From the NCBI GenBank assembly GCA_021775455.1, contig JAJFHU010000008.1, positions 62,001 through 126,000 of the forward strand: a stretch of 64,000 nt of DNA, in the 5' to 3' direction. Within the stretch, counting starts at the first letter, position 1. The number at the start of each line of letters is the position of its first letter. The stretch is from Hyphomicrobiales bacterium. GTDB lineage: Bacteria > Pseudomonadota > Alphaproteobacteria > Rhizobiales > Rhizobiaceae. Under the pieces are notes generated by a model that ran no database searches, was not told the DNA's origin, and saw only the letters and a list, made by a program, of their open reading frames with translations. A program made the position numbers and the translations under genes. Shown here in pieces: positions 34,984-43,606 of the stretch.

Positions 34984-36159
34984 GTGCACAATAATAATCC
35001 GGGATGCAAAATTGCAATTGTATGGCTGTTTTTCTTTTTCTTGTCGGTAGCTTTCTCTTACTCTCCGGCTCAGGCGCAAATTACGTTCACACTCGGATTG
35101 TCTGAGACAAAGGTTGCCCGAGTTCTGCACCGCAAGGGCTTTTCCGATATTGAGTTCTATGATCCTGGAATGACAACAATCCGGGCACGCGCGTGCCGTG
35201 ACGGCAAGCGTTACCGGATGAAAGTTACGATCCGCATGAGCATCAACGGGTTAACCGAGATTGGCCAGTGCGATGGCGGCCTGAACGCCAAGCAAATCAA
35301 AAATACTCTTAACAATGATGGCTATCGGAGGATTTTTGTCGAAGACGCTGGGGATGGTTATGTTGCTGTAGTCTGTAAAAGAGGAAAGCAGTTTCGTTTG
35401 AATGTTGGCAGAAATGGTAAAATTGAAAACCGTATACGGACTGGCGATTGTCGCGAAGAAATGGATGCGGTGTCTATTGTTGCAATGTTGCGCGCGCAAG
35501 GCTTCAACCGCATCAAGATGGTAGATGAACAATTGCCCAAATATATCGTGGACGTCTGCAAGGGGCAGAAGCAGTTAAGGCTCTCCATGAACCGCTTTGG
35601 CAAAATCAGAAACAGTCAGCAAGTGGGCAAGTGCGATCCTCCAATCGATTCTACGAGGATTTTTGCCATTGTGCAGGACCTTGGTTACAACCGGGTTGAA
35701 ATCGTTGATGATAGTCTCCCAATATACGTAGCAAATGGTTGCCAAGACGGTAACCGGGTTAAAATCACACTTAACCGATGGGGTGAAGTGGTCAGCCAAA
35801 ATCACATCGGCGATTGCAGACAGGCCATTACCCAAGATCAAATCACCCAAAAACTGAAAGACAATGGGTTCAAACGTGTTCATGCATCGACGGATAATCT
35901 GGGCCGCTTTGATATCAATGCCTGTTTGGACGGAAAACGAAAGAAGATTTTACTGTCTCGTTACGGTGAGTTGATTGAAGAGCAGGATGAAGGTCCTTGC
36001 CAGACGCGTTCTTTGGTTCAAATACGTGATGCAATTGCGAATCGGGGTGGCCGTAAGATCAGGTTTTATGCTGAAACCTGTCGCAAAGGGCGAAAATTGC
36101 GGATTTTACTCAATGATTTTGGTGAACGAATTGGACGTGAGCGGTTGGGAGCCTGCTGA
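34984..36159 (+). CDS. Secreted protein of six cysteine-paired repeats
   Basis: A 391-residue exported protein of a family I do not recognise. A Sec signal peptide (IAIVWLFFFFLSVAF, cut near AQAQ) precedes six tandem repeats. Each has a helix-like start (for example IVAMLRAQGFNRI), an acidic turn, then C..GKQLRLSMNRFGKI.....VGKC. The cysteines lie at 71/96, 131/156, 192/217, 253/278, 314/339 and 366/391, so every pair is exactly 25 residues apart, and repeats one to five follow at 60-61 residues. The last is shortened. I infer one disulfide per repeat and a periplasmic or surface location. The layout is loosely like PepSY-type repeats. The GTG at 34984 has GGAG upstream; a longer frame from 34939 spoils the signal peptide. 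Confidence 0.75.
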   Translation: MHNNNPGCKIAIVWLFFFFLSVAFSYSPAQAQITFTLGLSETKVARVLHRKGFSDIEFYDPGMTTIRARACRDGKRYRMKVTIRMSINGLTEIGQCDGGLNAKQIKNTLNNDGYRRIFVEDAGDGYVAVVCKRGKQFRLNVGRNGKIENRIRTGDCREEMDAVSIVAMLRAQGFNRIKMVDEQLPKYIVDVCKGQKQLRLSMNRFGKIRNSQQVGKCDPPIDSTRIFAIVQDLGYNRVEIVDDSLPIYVANGCQDGNRVKITLNRWGEVVSQNHIGDCRQAITQDQITQKLKDNGFKRVHASTDNLGRFDINACLDGKRKKILLSRYGELIEEQDEGPCQTRSLVQIRDAIANRGGRKIRFYAETCRKGRKLRILLNDFGERIGRERLGAC

Positions 36160-36297
36160 ATCTGTATGATATCCGCTATATTTTGGCTGTTTTTACGTGT
36201 TTGTGAGCATTTCTCAAACTATTCGTGAGTTGATTATCTGTTGTTGATTGTCTAAGTCATCACTTGTGGGAATAGGCATTACGGATTTGGTGACCAC

Positions 36298-38154
36298 ATG
36301 AGGTTTAATAAAATATTCGCGCTGGTGATTGGCGCTGCAATTCTCGCTACACCAACCATGGCAGCACAACCGAAGAACCTGTTTGAGACTTTATTCCCCA
36401 AGCTGAAAGAGCAGCGCTTAAAACGAGAACGTGCGAAGCTTCCAATTGTTGAAGTTGAAAAAGTTTCTGCGCCGAAAATTTTCACATACCGCGTTGAGGG
36501 TTCCAAAGACATTGTGCTTGAAAATGCAGGTCGCACTGACGGCTTACCCGAGTTTTTGGCTGGATCCGAACACGGCAGTCGGTTCGATCTTGCGTTTTCC
36601 GATTTTCAAGTCGACGTTGCCATGGTTGGCATGTTTGTAACGAGTGGTGATGGCACGTTGGCTGGCGCTGTCAGTGAATATTACAAGACCGCACCAGCTT
36701 ATGCTTGGCTATCAGAAGACGGAAAACCAAACTCGAAATCGCGTTCGGTTATGAAATTGTTTGAATCTGCTGCGGAGTTTGGATTGCGCGTTGAGGATTA
36801 TCGGGTTCCGAATTTGTCGTCCGCGACTTTCAGCAGAGAAGACAAGGCCAACCAACGATTGCAATTTGAACTGGCCATGAGCCTTGCAGCCTTGCGCTAT
36901 GGAATGGACGCGCGATTTGGCACAATTAATCCAAACAAGCTGAGCGGATACCATGATTTTCCTGAACGCAAGGAAGAGCCGCCAAAAGTTCTGGCAGAAA
37001 TTCTCGACAGTGGACTGCCGGCCAATACACTTCGTGACATGCATCCAAACAATAGCAAGTTTGCAGCATTGAAGCGTGAACTTGAGGCGATGCGGAATAC
37101 AGACGGTATCAAGATCGCTTTGAAGACAGATGTACTGATTAAGCCGGGTATGGAGCATGAAGAAGTGCCGAACCTGGTGGATGCCATTGAGAAGCGTGGA
37201 TCAGAAGCATTGTTGAAAAAATACTCCGATCTCTTTTCGTCTTACTCTGGCGAGCGGGAATATACGCCCGAGTTGGTTGAACTCGTAAAATCCTATCAGG
37301 CAGAATCAAATTTGAAAACGGATGGAGTTGTTGGCCGAATGACAACCTCCAGATTGGTTGGGGTTGGGCCTGAATCCAGTATTCGTCGACTTACAATGGC
37401 AATGGAACGTCTGCGGTGGTTGCCTCACGAGTTGGGTAAACGCCATGTCTTCATCAATCAGCCAGCATACCGTGCAATATACATAGAAAATGGTGCCGAG
37501 AAACTTTCCATGCGCGCGATTGTTGGGAAACCTTCAAATCAGACCAGTTTTTTCTACGATGAAATCGAACAGGTCGTTTACAACCCTTACTGGGGTGTGC
37601 CTCGTTCAATTATCGTCAACGAAATGCTTCCCAAGCTGCGTGAAGACCCATCATATTTGGACGCACTCGGTTATGAATTGACGGACTCTCGCGGTAAGCG
37701 GGTCGCATCATCAACTGTTGATTGGTATCAGGTGGGCTCCAATCCGGGCTTTGACGTACGCCAACCTCCTGGCGGCAGCAACGCTCTTGGAAGGGTGAAA
37801 ATCCTGTTTCCAAACAAGCATGCAATTTACATGCACGATACACCGTCCCGGCATTTGTTTCAGCGTGACCAGAGGGCTCTAAGCCATGGTTGTGTGCGCT
37901 TGCAAAAACCTCAAGAAATGGCTGCCGCAGTTTTGGGAAAGACCAAAAACTATGTAAAGTCCCAAATATCAACCGGAAAGAACATTACAGAGCGGGTACC
38001 TCAAAAATTCCCTGTGTATGTTTCATATTTCACGGCATGGCCCAACACTGATGGCACTATTGGGTACTATCCGGATATTTACGGCCGAGATGGTCGCTTG
38101 GAAACGGCGATGCAGATCACTGCAAATGCAAGAAATGCCTTGCTGAGTTTTTAA
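36298..38154 (+). CDS. Murein L,D-transpeptidase, LdtD/YcbB-like
   Basis: A 618-residue periplasmic enzyme with a signal peptide (FALVIGAAILATPTMA). A long N-terminal scaffold is followed by a peptidoglycan-binding domain (ELVELVKSYQAESNLKTDGV) and a YkuD catalytic domain containing YMHDTPSRHLFQ and the nucleophile in LSHGCVRLQ. The order and size match YcbB-type enzymes that make 3-3 cross-links. No stem-loop or other gene separates it from the repeat protein 139 bases upstream, so joint control is possible. It ends at a rho-independent terminator. Confidence 0.9.
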   Translation: MRFNKIFALVIGAAILATPTMAAQPKNLFETLFPKLKEQRLKRERAKLPIVEVEKVSAPKIFTYRVEGSKDIVLENAGRTDGLPEFLAGSEHGSRFDLAFSDFQVDVAMVGMFVTSGDGTLAGAVSEYYKTAPAYAWLSEDGKPNSKSRSVMKLFESAAEFGLRVEDYRVPNLSSATFSREDKANQRLQFELAMSLAALRYGMDARFGTINPNKLSGYHDFPERKEEPPKVLAEILDSGLPANTLRDMHPNNSKFAALKRELEAMRNTDGIKIALKTDVLIKPGMEHEEVPNLVDAIEKRGSEALLKKYSDLFSSYSGEREYTPELVELVKSYQAESNLKTDGVVGRMTTSRLVGVGPESSIRRLTMAMERLRWLPHELGKRHVFINQPAYRAIYIENGAEKLSMRAIVGKPSNQTSFFYDEIEQVVYNPYWGVPRSIIVNEMLPKLREDPSYLDALGYELTDSRGKRVASSTVDWYQVGSNPGFDVRQPPGGSNALGRVKILFPNKHAIYMHDTPSRHLFQRDQRALSHGCVRLQKPQEMAAAVLGKTKNYVKSQISTGKNITERVPQKFPVYVSYFTAWPNTDGTIGYYPDIYGRDGRLETAMQITANARNALLSF

Positions 38155-38184
38155 GGAAATCCAATCCGGATTTCCTATTTTTTG
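38154..38184 (+). terminator. Rho-independent terminator behind the LdtD-like gene
   Basis: Perfect 9-bp stem AGGAAATCC (38154-38162) and GGATTTCCT (38168-38176) with loop AATCC, followed by ATTTTTT. It overlaps the stop codon of the convergent gene. Confidence 0.8.
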
Positions 38185-38708
38185 GCAAACTTGATTGTTC
38201 CAACCTTGAACAATTTACCGGATTCAGGATCTGTTCTGCTAACCTGAACTTCGAACTTTTCAACGCCACGACTGACAACAGCCAGTCTGGCCGAAATTGT
38301 TTGTTTCGAAAGTTTGTCAAAGCCCTTGTAAACCAGATTCAGTTTGTTACCGCTGGTTTTGCCTGCAAAGGTTTCAGTTTTAAGGCTTGCCAATGACTGA
38401 AACATGGATGCGGTGTAGGAGTTCTTGTTACCGTTCTTTTGTATCCAGCCGCGCAGACTAAAACGAAAGCCGCCAACTCCACAGCTTCCAGAAAGCACAA
38501 GTTTGTTGGGATCTTTGTCGTTGTTGTTCTTCATTCGACAGCGGATGGTTTCTTCATCGCTATCAATGCTTGGCGTAATAATTCCACTGCCACGCCAGCT
38601 ACCAGCAAGTTTATCGAAAATGTTAGCTGCATTTGCAGCGCTCATCGACGGTGGCGCAAATGTCAGCATTGAGACTGTCGTGGCAGCCATTAAAAAAGTT
38701 CTGAACAT
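38175..38708 (-). CDS. Secreted hypothetical protein
   Basis: A 177-residue protein with signal peptide (MFRTFLMAATTVSMLTFAPP, cut near ANA). The mature part looks like a small beta-barrel: IFDKLAGSWRGSGIITP, ETIRCRMKNNN, LVLSGSCGVGGFRFSLRGWI, with two cysteines that could pair. It resembles the many periplasmic proteins with an LAGSWRGSG opening in alphaproteobacteria, which have no established function. The start at 38708 has GGGAG in front. It lies 34 bases behind the MMPL transporter gene and in the same direction, so the two may form an operon. Confidence 0.65.
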   Translation of the reverse strand: MFRTFLMAATTVSMLTFAPPSMSAANAANIFDKLAGSWRGSGIITPSIDSDEETIRCRMKNNNDKDPNKLVLSGSCGVGGFRFSLRGWIQKNGNKNSYTASMFQSLASLKTETFAGKTSGNKLNLVYKGFDKLSKQTISARLAVVSRGVEKFEVQVSRTDPESGKLFKVGTIKFAKK

Positions 38709-38742
38709 ACAATCAACTCCCGACCGATTTTTCACCCAAGCC

Positions 38743-40962
38743 TTACTTTAACGCCGCCAAATATGCTGGCAACTGAAAAATATCTGCGAGAAGGGCCAAT
38801 ATAAGCGTCAAGACCATAACCCCGGAGAAAACAGTAATTGCCGGTAGGTTACTAAACATCATTATGAACAAGCCGCCAGAAAGGATCAATGTGGTTGAGA
38901 AAACGGCTGGAGTGACCTCATAGAGCGCGGAAACAATGGCACCTTCAGGATCATCGCTATCCCGGCCGATCATGTATTGATTGGCCAAGTGGATTGAATC
39001 ATTTACAGCGATACCAAATGCAACTGTCAAAGCTACAGTTACCGACATGTTGAGCGGGATTCCTGCCAATAGCAAGACAAGCTCCACCAGTAAAATTGGG
39101 AGTAGATTGGGTACCAGACAGGCCAAACCGATCTTTAGGGATCGCGCTGCAGCGGCAATGATCAAAATTGAAAGTGAAACTGCAGCAAGCAAGCTGATTC
39201 TGAGCTTGTCCATCAGTCGTGGGGCAACAATTCCCGCAAGAATCGGAAAGCCGGTAATTGTGGTTGCATCCAGATGATTGCGTTCCGCAAGTGCCGCCTT
39301 GAATATTTCAAGTTGTTCGCGGGTTTCACTGGCTGAACGATTGGCTGAAGAGAAGATGGTGATCAGGACTTCACTTTTGTCTTCAGCGATGAACCGGCTG
39401 GTCAATTCGCGGGGAACCTGATCAATGTCAGATTCCTTGATTTCGCCGCCACCCTTTTCAATTTCCTTTGCGAAATCCGCGAGCGAATAAAATGATCCTG
39501 CTGGGAAAACGGTTCCGATCGTATCAAGGATACTGTAAAACAGGCCTGTATTTTCATCCGAAAGCAGTCGCGATCGATCAGGTAACTCCACAATGGCAAA
39601 CAGCGGAGTTGTTCCGGCGTATCGATCGTCTATGTAACTCTCACTCTTCGCTACCTGAGTATGTGATCCCAGATAATCCAGCAATGCAAATCTGCTGTCT
39701 ATATTCCAGTGGGCATATAATCCCGCTGCGCCAAACACCAAACCAACGCAAATTACTGCTGCTTTATGCTTCAAAAGTTGTACGGCTGGCTTTGCTATTA
39801 TTTTCAAACCTTCTGTTGCTTTGCGGTTTGGCCTGAAACCGGCACGCACAGCCCAGTAGCAACCCAACGGCAACACCACCAAAACGGACAAGAATCCGAC
39901 GATTACGGCTATGGCTCCAACTACTCCAAGTTCAAATAGGCCAAAGTTTCCGCTTAAACAGAGGGAGAGCAGGGCGACTGCAGTGGTTATTGAGGAGACC
40001 GCGCAAGCAGGTCCGATTTCATTTATAACGACTTCAAGCGAAGGTATCGGATCATCGTCATTCAATCCCAATCTCTGCCATTTCAAATACATGTGCAGGG
40101 TGTCGGCAAATACGATTACAATCAAGAGAACAGGCAAGATGTTGGTTAGAAAGTTCAGATCGGTTCCAGTCAGACCGGCTCCGCCGAGAAACCAGATCAA
40201 GGAAATAATGGAAGGAAGCGCGCACAGCAATGCTGCGACCGGATTACGAAACAGGGCCAATGCAATTATTCCGCATAACACCAGCGCCAGCGGAGCCAGG
40301 GTCTTTAAATCACCAAGTATATTGGAAATCAGATCGGCTCGTATGGCCGGTTGACCGGCAATCGAGTTGGTCACTCCTGGAGTTTCCAATTCTTTGGCAA
40401 GTTTGGTAAATGCATCCATCGTATCACTGATGCGCGCATCCACAATTGCTTCGGCCTGGCTGTAAAGAACTACTACCGCTGAATCTCGGTCCGGGCCAAA
40501 CAAGGATTGGGCACTGGGGATTTCTGCCGCAATTCGATCAAAAAATGCAACGACTTCCTCATCGCTTTCAAAGCGGGCTGGAACCGCGGATTTCCATCCA
40601 CCTTTCGTCTTGTCGTATTGAACAAGAGAAAAAAGCGAAAGAACACTTTCAACACGTTCATCAAGCGCAAACTCGAAATGCAGATCACGATAAGCTTCTA
40701 TTCCCTCAACTGTCGCAAGCTTGTCCGACTGCATCAAAACTATTGCGTCGTTGTTAAAGCTTCTAAAAGTCGAAATTAGATGATCGTAGTCCGCCATTTC
40801 TTGCGAACCGTCTCGCAAGATTTCAATATTGTCACCTGAAAAACCTAATCGACTAACTCCAAACAAAGACGTCAGAGTCAAAATTACAATAATGACGGTT
40901 GAAATTATCGGATTTCGGATTGCCAGAATGCCGATGTTTTGAAGTCCAAACCCACTAATCAT
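38743..40962 (-). CDS. RND/MMPL family transporter (HAE3-like)
   Basis: A 739-residue inner-membrane protein with the tandem layout of MMPL transporters. It has one N-terminal membrane helix (ISTVIIVILTLTSLFGV), a large periplasmic loop, a block of five helices (LVLCGIIALALFRNPVAALL and onward), a second helix and loop, and a second five-helix block (AVSLSILIIAAAARSLKIGL, VALTVAFGIAVNDSIHLANQ). Relatives export hopanoids or other lipids or act in lipid trafficking. No membrane-fusion or outer-membrane partner is nearby. The start at 40962 is chosen because CGGGAGAG lies before it; an ATG at 40986 lacks a signal. Confidence 0.85.
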   Translation of the reverse strand: MISGFGLQNIGILAIRNPIISTVIIVILTLTSLFGVSRLGFSGDNIEILRDGSQEMADYDHLISTFRSFNNDAIVLMQSDKLATVEGIEAYRDLHFEFALDERVESVLSLFSLVQYDKTKGGWKSAVPARFESDEEVVAFFDRIAAEIPSAQSLFGPDRDSAVVVLYSQAEAIVDARISDTMDAFTKLAKELETPGVTNSIAGQPAIRADLISNILGDLKTLAPLALVLCGIIALALFRNPVAALLCALPSIISLIWFLGGAGLTGTDLNFLTNILPVLLIVIVFADTLHMYLKWQRLGLNDDDPIPSLEVVINEIGPACAVSSITTAVALLSLCLSGNFGLFELGVVGAIAVIVGFLSVLVVLPLGCYWAVRAGFRPNRKATEGLKIIAKPAVQLLKHKAAVICVGLVFGAAGLYAHWNIDSRFALLDYLGSHTQVAKSESYIDDRYAGTTPLFAIVELPDRSRLLSDENTGLFYSILDTIGTVFPAGSFYSLADFAKEIEKGGGEIKESDIDQVPRELTSRFIAEDKSEVLITIFSSANRSASETREQLEIFKAALAERNHLDATTITGFPILAGIVAPRLMDKLRISLLAAVSLSILIIAAAARSLKIGLACLVPNLLPILLVELVLLLAGIPLNMSVTVALTVAFGIAVNDSIHLANQYMIGRDSDDPEGAIVSALYEVTPAVFSTTLILSGGLFIMMFSNLPAITVFSGVMVLTLILALLADIFQLPAYLAALK

Positions 40963-41214
40963 CTGCGTTGGGCTCTCCCGAATCATTGTTACTTGAGGTT
41001 GAACCTTAATGCATTGTCATCAATAGCAATATTGGTTCAGCACTTGAATTGTCCAAATTATACAAAACCCGGATAAGAACGTCAGGTCAACACGGCAAAT
41101 TGATTGTCCAAAGACACTTGATCAACGCAAAGCTGTTGATACCGCTAATAAAATTCGCAATAATCGACAAATCACCACGGTGCACAACTGCAACTGACTA
41201 TATTTGGGGGTCGA

Positions 41215-42378
41215 ATGCGAATTGTATTGTTTATTTCTCTTGTTTTCGCGGGTTGTATATCCGCGTTTGCCAAGGAAGATCCGGTTCACGTGATTGTTTC
41301 TGTGAAGGATCAAAATATCCGGGTTTACAAAGGCGGGGAAATAATTGCCACGTCAAATGTCTCCACCGGGAAGAAGGGGTATTCAACCCCCACAGGCATT
41401 TTTTCAATTCTGCACAAGCGCAGGCGGCATTACTCCAATCTTTACGGCGGAGCTCCCATGCCGTTTATGCAACGGCTTACCTGGTCGGGAATTGCGTTAC
41501 ATGCCTCAAACAGTGTTCCCAGATATCCGGCATCCCACGGCTGCATTCGATTACCACACGGTTTTGCAAGAGAACTTTTTTCGATAACCGATTCAGGTGC
41601 TCACGTTGTTATCACTCCAGATGATGTAGCACCGGAAAAAATTAGCCATGAAACGCTGTTCCAACCGCTTCCTTCATATAATCAGCGCGGTGTTATGGAC
41701 AGCTGGTTGGTTTCTCATTTGCAAGAGAATGAAGTTTATGGCGAGGTCAAAAGCCGTAATATGCCGCTTCGTATATTCATCACCCGGCGGACACAGCGCC
41801 AGGAAGTCATGGATGCACAGCGTATATTGAACTCACTTGGATACAACGCTGGCATTGCGGACGGGGTCATTGGACCAGGCACACGTAACGCAATTCGCGC
41901 GTTTGAGGAGAAACTGTTTCGCAAGCCGACGGGCGAATTTGACACAGATTTTCTGACTGCATTGTATGCTGCCACCGGGAAAGCACGACCAGCAAACGGG
42001 CACTTGTTCGTTCGGCAGAATTTCAAACCAATTTATGATGCGCCGGTAAATATCCGTAATGCGCGGGAACCCTTGGGTACCCATCTGATTACGGTAATGA
42101 ATTTTGATTCGGGCGATAATGAAGCGAATTGGATGTCTGTCAGTTTGCGCGACCGGCCGAGAGTGCCGGTTTACACCGACGAGGGATTGCTGGATTCAGA
42201 AGAAGCAGAATTTCAACCGGTTTCAAATAGCCTGTCGCGAATTGAAATCGATCCAGATGTACGCAGGAAAGTGTCTTCCATGCTGACACCAGGCTCGTCA
42301 GTATCAATTTCTGACAATGGCCTGAGCCTTGAGACCACTCCACAGGGAAGTGACTTCATTGTCTTGACCAAACGGTAA
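41215..42378 (+). CDS. L,D-transpeptidase with peptidoglycan-binding domain
   Basis: A 387-residue exported protein with a signal peptide ending near SAFA. The YkuD domain comes first: HVIVSVKDQNIRVYKGGEII, STPTGIFSI and the catalytic HASNSVPRYPASHGCIRLP. A PG_binding_1 domain follows (QRILNSLGYNAGIADGVIGP), and then an SH3-like tail (FKPIYDAPVNIRNAREPLGT). This order, catalytic first and binding second, is the reverse of the enzyme at 36298. It probably cross-links peptidoglycan or anchors lipoproteins to it. Confidence 0.88.
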   Translation: MRIVLFISLVFAGCISAFAKEDPVHVIVSVKDQNIRVYKGGEIIATSNVSTGKKGYSTPTGIFSILHKRRRHYSNLYGGAPMPFMQRLTWSGIALHASNSVPRYPASHGCIRLPHGFARELFSITDSGAHVVITPDDVAPEKISHETLFQPLPSYNQRGVMDSWLVSHLQENEVYGEVKSRNMPLRIFITRRTQRQEVMDAQRILNSLGYNAGIADGVIGPGTRNAIRAFEEKLFRKPTGEFDTDFLTALYAATGKARPANGHLFVRQNFKPIYDAPVNIRNAREPLGTHLITVMNFDSGDNEANWMSVSLRDRPRVPVYTDEGLLDSEEAEFQPVSNSLSRIEIDPDVRRKVSSMLTPGSSVSISDNGLSLETTPQGSDFIVLTKR

Positions 42379-42400
42379 GAATTTTAAGGGTATCTCCAAA

Positions 42401-42431
42401 AACAACAAAACCCGCCTTCAATGGGCGGGTT
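42401..42431 (-). terminator. Terminator behind the first DUF1127 gene
   Basis: Stem AACCCGCC (42409-42416) and GGCGGGTT (42424-42431). On the minus strand it is followed by TTGTTGTTTTT. It also lies 30 bases behind the convergent L,D-transpeptidase stop and may serve both. Confidence 0.7.
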
Positions 42432-42491
42432 CTGTTTGTAAAAACTGTTTCCAGTCAGGTTTGGTTTCGCTGTTGGCGAACCAGCAATTCC

Positions 42492-42632
42492 TTAGCGACC
42501 GCTACGAACGATTTCAGGAATGTCACACCGAACAATGCCGAGGTCATCAAGCTGATAATTTGACATTGCGTTGAGCTGTCCAACAGTGCGGCGAAAGTTG
42601 CGGTAGTTACGAAGTGAGCGTATTACGTTCAT
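42492..42632 (-). CDS. DUF1127 small protein, copy 1
   Basis: A 46-residue arginine-rich protein, MNVIRSLRNYRNFRRTVGQL..LSN-type core (here AMSNYQLDDLGIVRCDIPEI). DUF1127 proteins of alphaproteobacteria are helical RNA-associated or regulatory microproteins; some affect small-RNA turnover or phosphate and carbon metabolism. A strong GGAGGATATACC site precedes the ATG. This copy has Cys where copies 2 and 3 have Gly (GIVRCDI against GITRGNI and GIVRGDI). It is the first of three tandem copies, each with its own ribosome site. Confidence 0.85.
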   Translation of the reverse strand: MNVIRSLRNYRNFRRTVGQLNAMSNYQLDDLGIVRCDIPEIVRSGR

Positions 42633-42782
42633 TGGTATATCCTCCAAAAGAGTGTGTCTGTATTCATGATCTGCATATAGACCCGGGCCTTGGTTGAAAC
42701 CAGCGCTATTCTTGAATACTAGCCATGCAATGATTGCATTACGGCAATTTCCATATCCCAATCAGGAATCAATGATTGAAAC

Positions 42783-42811
42783 AAAAACACCCACCTTGAA
42801 AAGGTGGGTGT
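42783..42811 (-). terminator. Rho-independent terminator behind the second DUF1127 gene
   Basis: Perfect 11-bp stem ACACCCACCTT (42787-42797) and AAGGTGGGTGT (42801-42811) with a three-base loop. On the minus strand it is followed by TTTTGTTT. It shows that copy 2 is transcribed separately from copy 1. Confidence 0.85.
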
Positions 42812-42884
42812 AATTTTAACAGATCACTATGGGAGGAATTTAGTGCCTGTTTGTTGATCGGGTTTGGGAGGAAACCCGAAAAAA

Positions 42885-43025
42885 TTAGCGTCCGTTGCGA
42901 ACAACGTTGCGGATGTTGCCGCGTGTAATACCGAGATCGTCAAGCTCACGGTTGGACAGTGAGCTAAGCTCGGACACTGCACGGCGATAACGACGCCAAC
43001 TATTGATGGAATCAAAAATTCCCAT
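42885..43025 (-). CDS. DUF1127 small protein, copy 2
   Basis: A 46-residue protein, MGIFDSINSWRRYRRAVSEL then SSLSNRELDDLGITRGNIRN. It carries the family core L..LS.R.L.DLGI.R..I and is the most diverged of the three at the N-terminus, with a FDSINSWRRYRR opening more like the DUF1127 proteins of Rhizobium. The ribosome site is AAGGAT, weaker than the GGAGGATAT of the other two copies. It is flanked by its own terminator. Confidence 0.88.
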   Translation of the reverse strand: MGIFDSINSWRRYRRAVSELSSLSNRELDDLGITRGNIRNVVRNGR

Positions 43026-43297
43026 TGTTTTATCCTTTTCGTTTTAGTTGCTTGCTCAATGAGCAATATAAAAAAATATGGCGCAATTGCGGGCGCCCAG
43101 GTTGATTGTCAAATTTTCATCTGACGCAATTTCAGTTATCGCGCTTTCAGCAATCTGAATGTGCTGTTTTGCACACGATAAACAACAACACCCGCTACGA
43201 GGTTCGCAACGGGTGGTGTTTTTGAACTGTCTTGAGGGGGAGGGGTAGACAGTTCGTATCCGGTTTCTGGGAGGGTGAAACCGAAACTTTTGTTTCC

Positions 43298-43438
43298 TTA
43301 TCGACCTGCGCGGACGATTTCCGGAATGTCACCGCGGACGATACCCAGATCATCGAGCTGACGATTGGACAGAGAATTCAGTTGGGCAACTGTACGATGG
43401 TAGTTGCGGTAATTGCGAATTGAGCGAAGTACGTTCAT
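43298..43438 (-). CDS. DUF1127 small protein, copy 3
   Basis: A 46-residue protein, MNVLRSIRNYRNYHRTVAQL then NSLSNRQLDDLGIVRGDIPE. Copies 1 and 3 are close paralogues: same opening, same length, and the same GGAGGATAT(N)4 ATG leader. A weaker hairpin (CACCCG with CGGGTG, about 43187-43214) with a T-rich minus-strand side follows and may be its terminator. Confidence 0.88.
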   Translation of the reverse strand: MNVLRSIRNYRNYHRTVAQLNSLSNRQLDDLGIVRGDIPEIVRAGR

Positions 43439-43606
43439 AACCATATCCTCCATTGGATGATGTTTCGTTGTTGATCTGCATATAGGCGTGAAAATTTTGA
43501 CTTACGAGCGCAAAAATATCATGTCAGATATGCAATGAATGCATTGCTGTTAACGGCTTGTTAAAACTTGCAGCAGAGAAATAAAATAATTAATAAAATC
43601 AGTATC

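Noticed and set aside
41049-41624. 191-codon plus-strand frame starting before the L,D-transpeptidase
   Set aside because: It overlaps the transpeptidase coding region in another frame and shows no domain.
42827-43066. 79-codon minus-strand frame overlapping DUF1127 copy 2
   Set aside because: It is in another frame; the DUF1127 frame 42885-43025 has the family core and a ribosome site.
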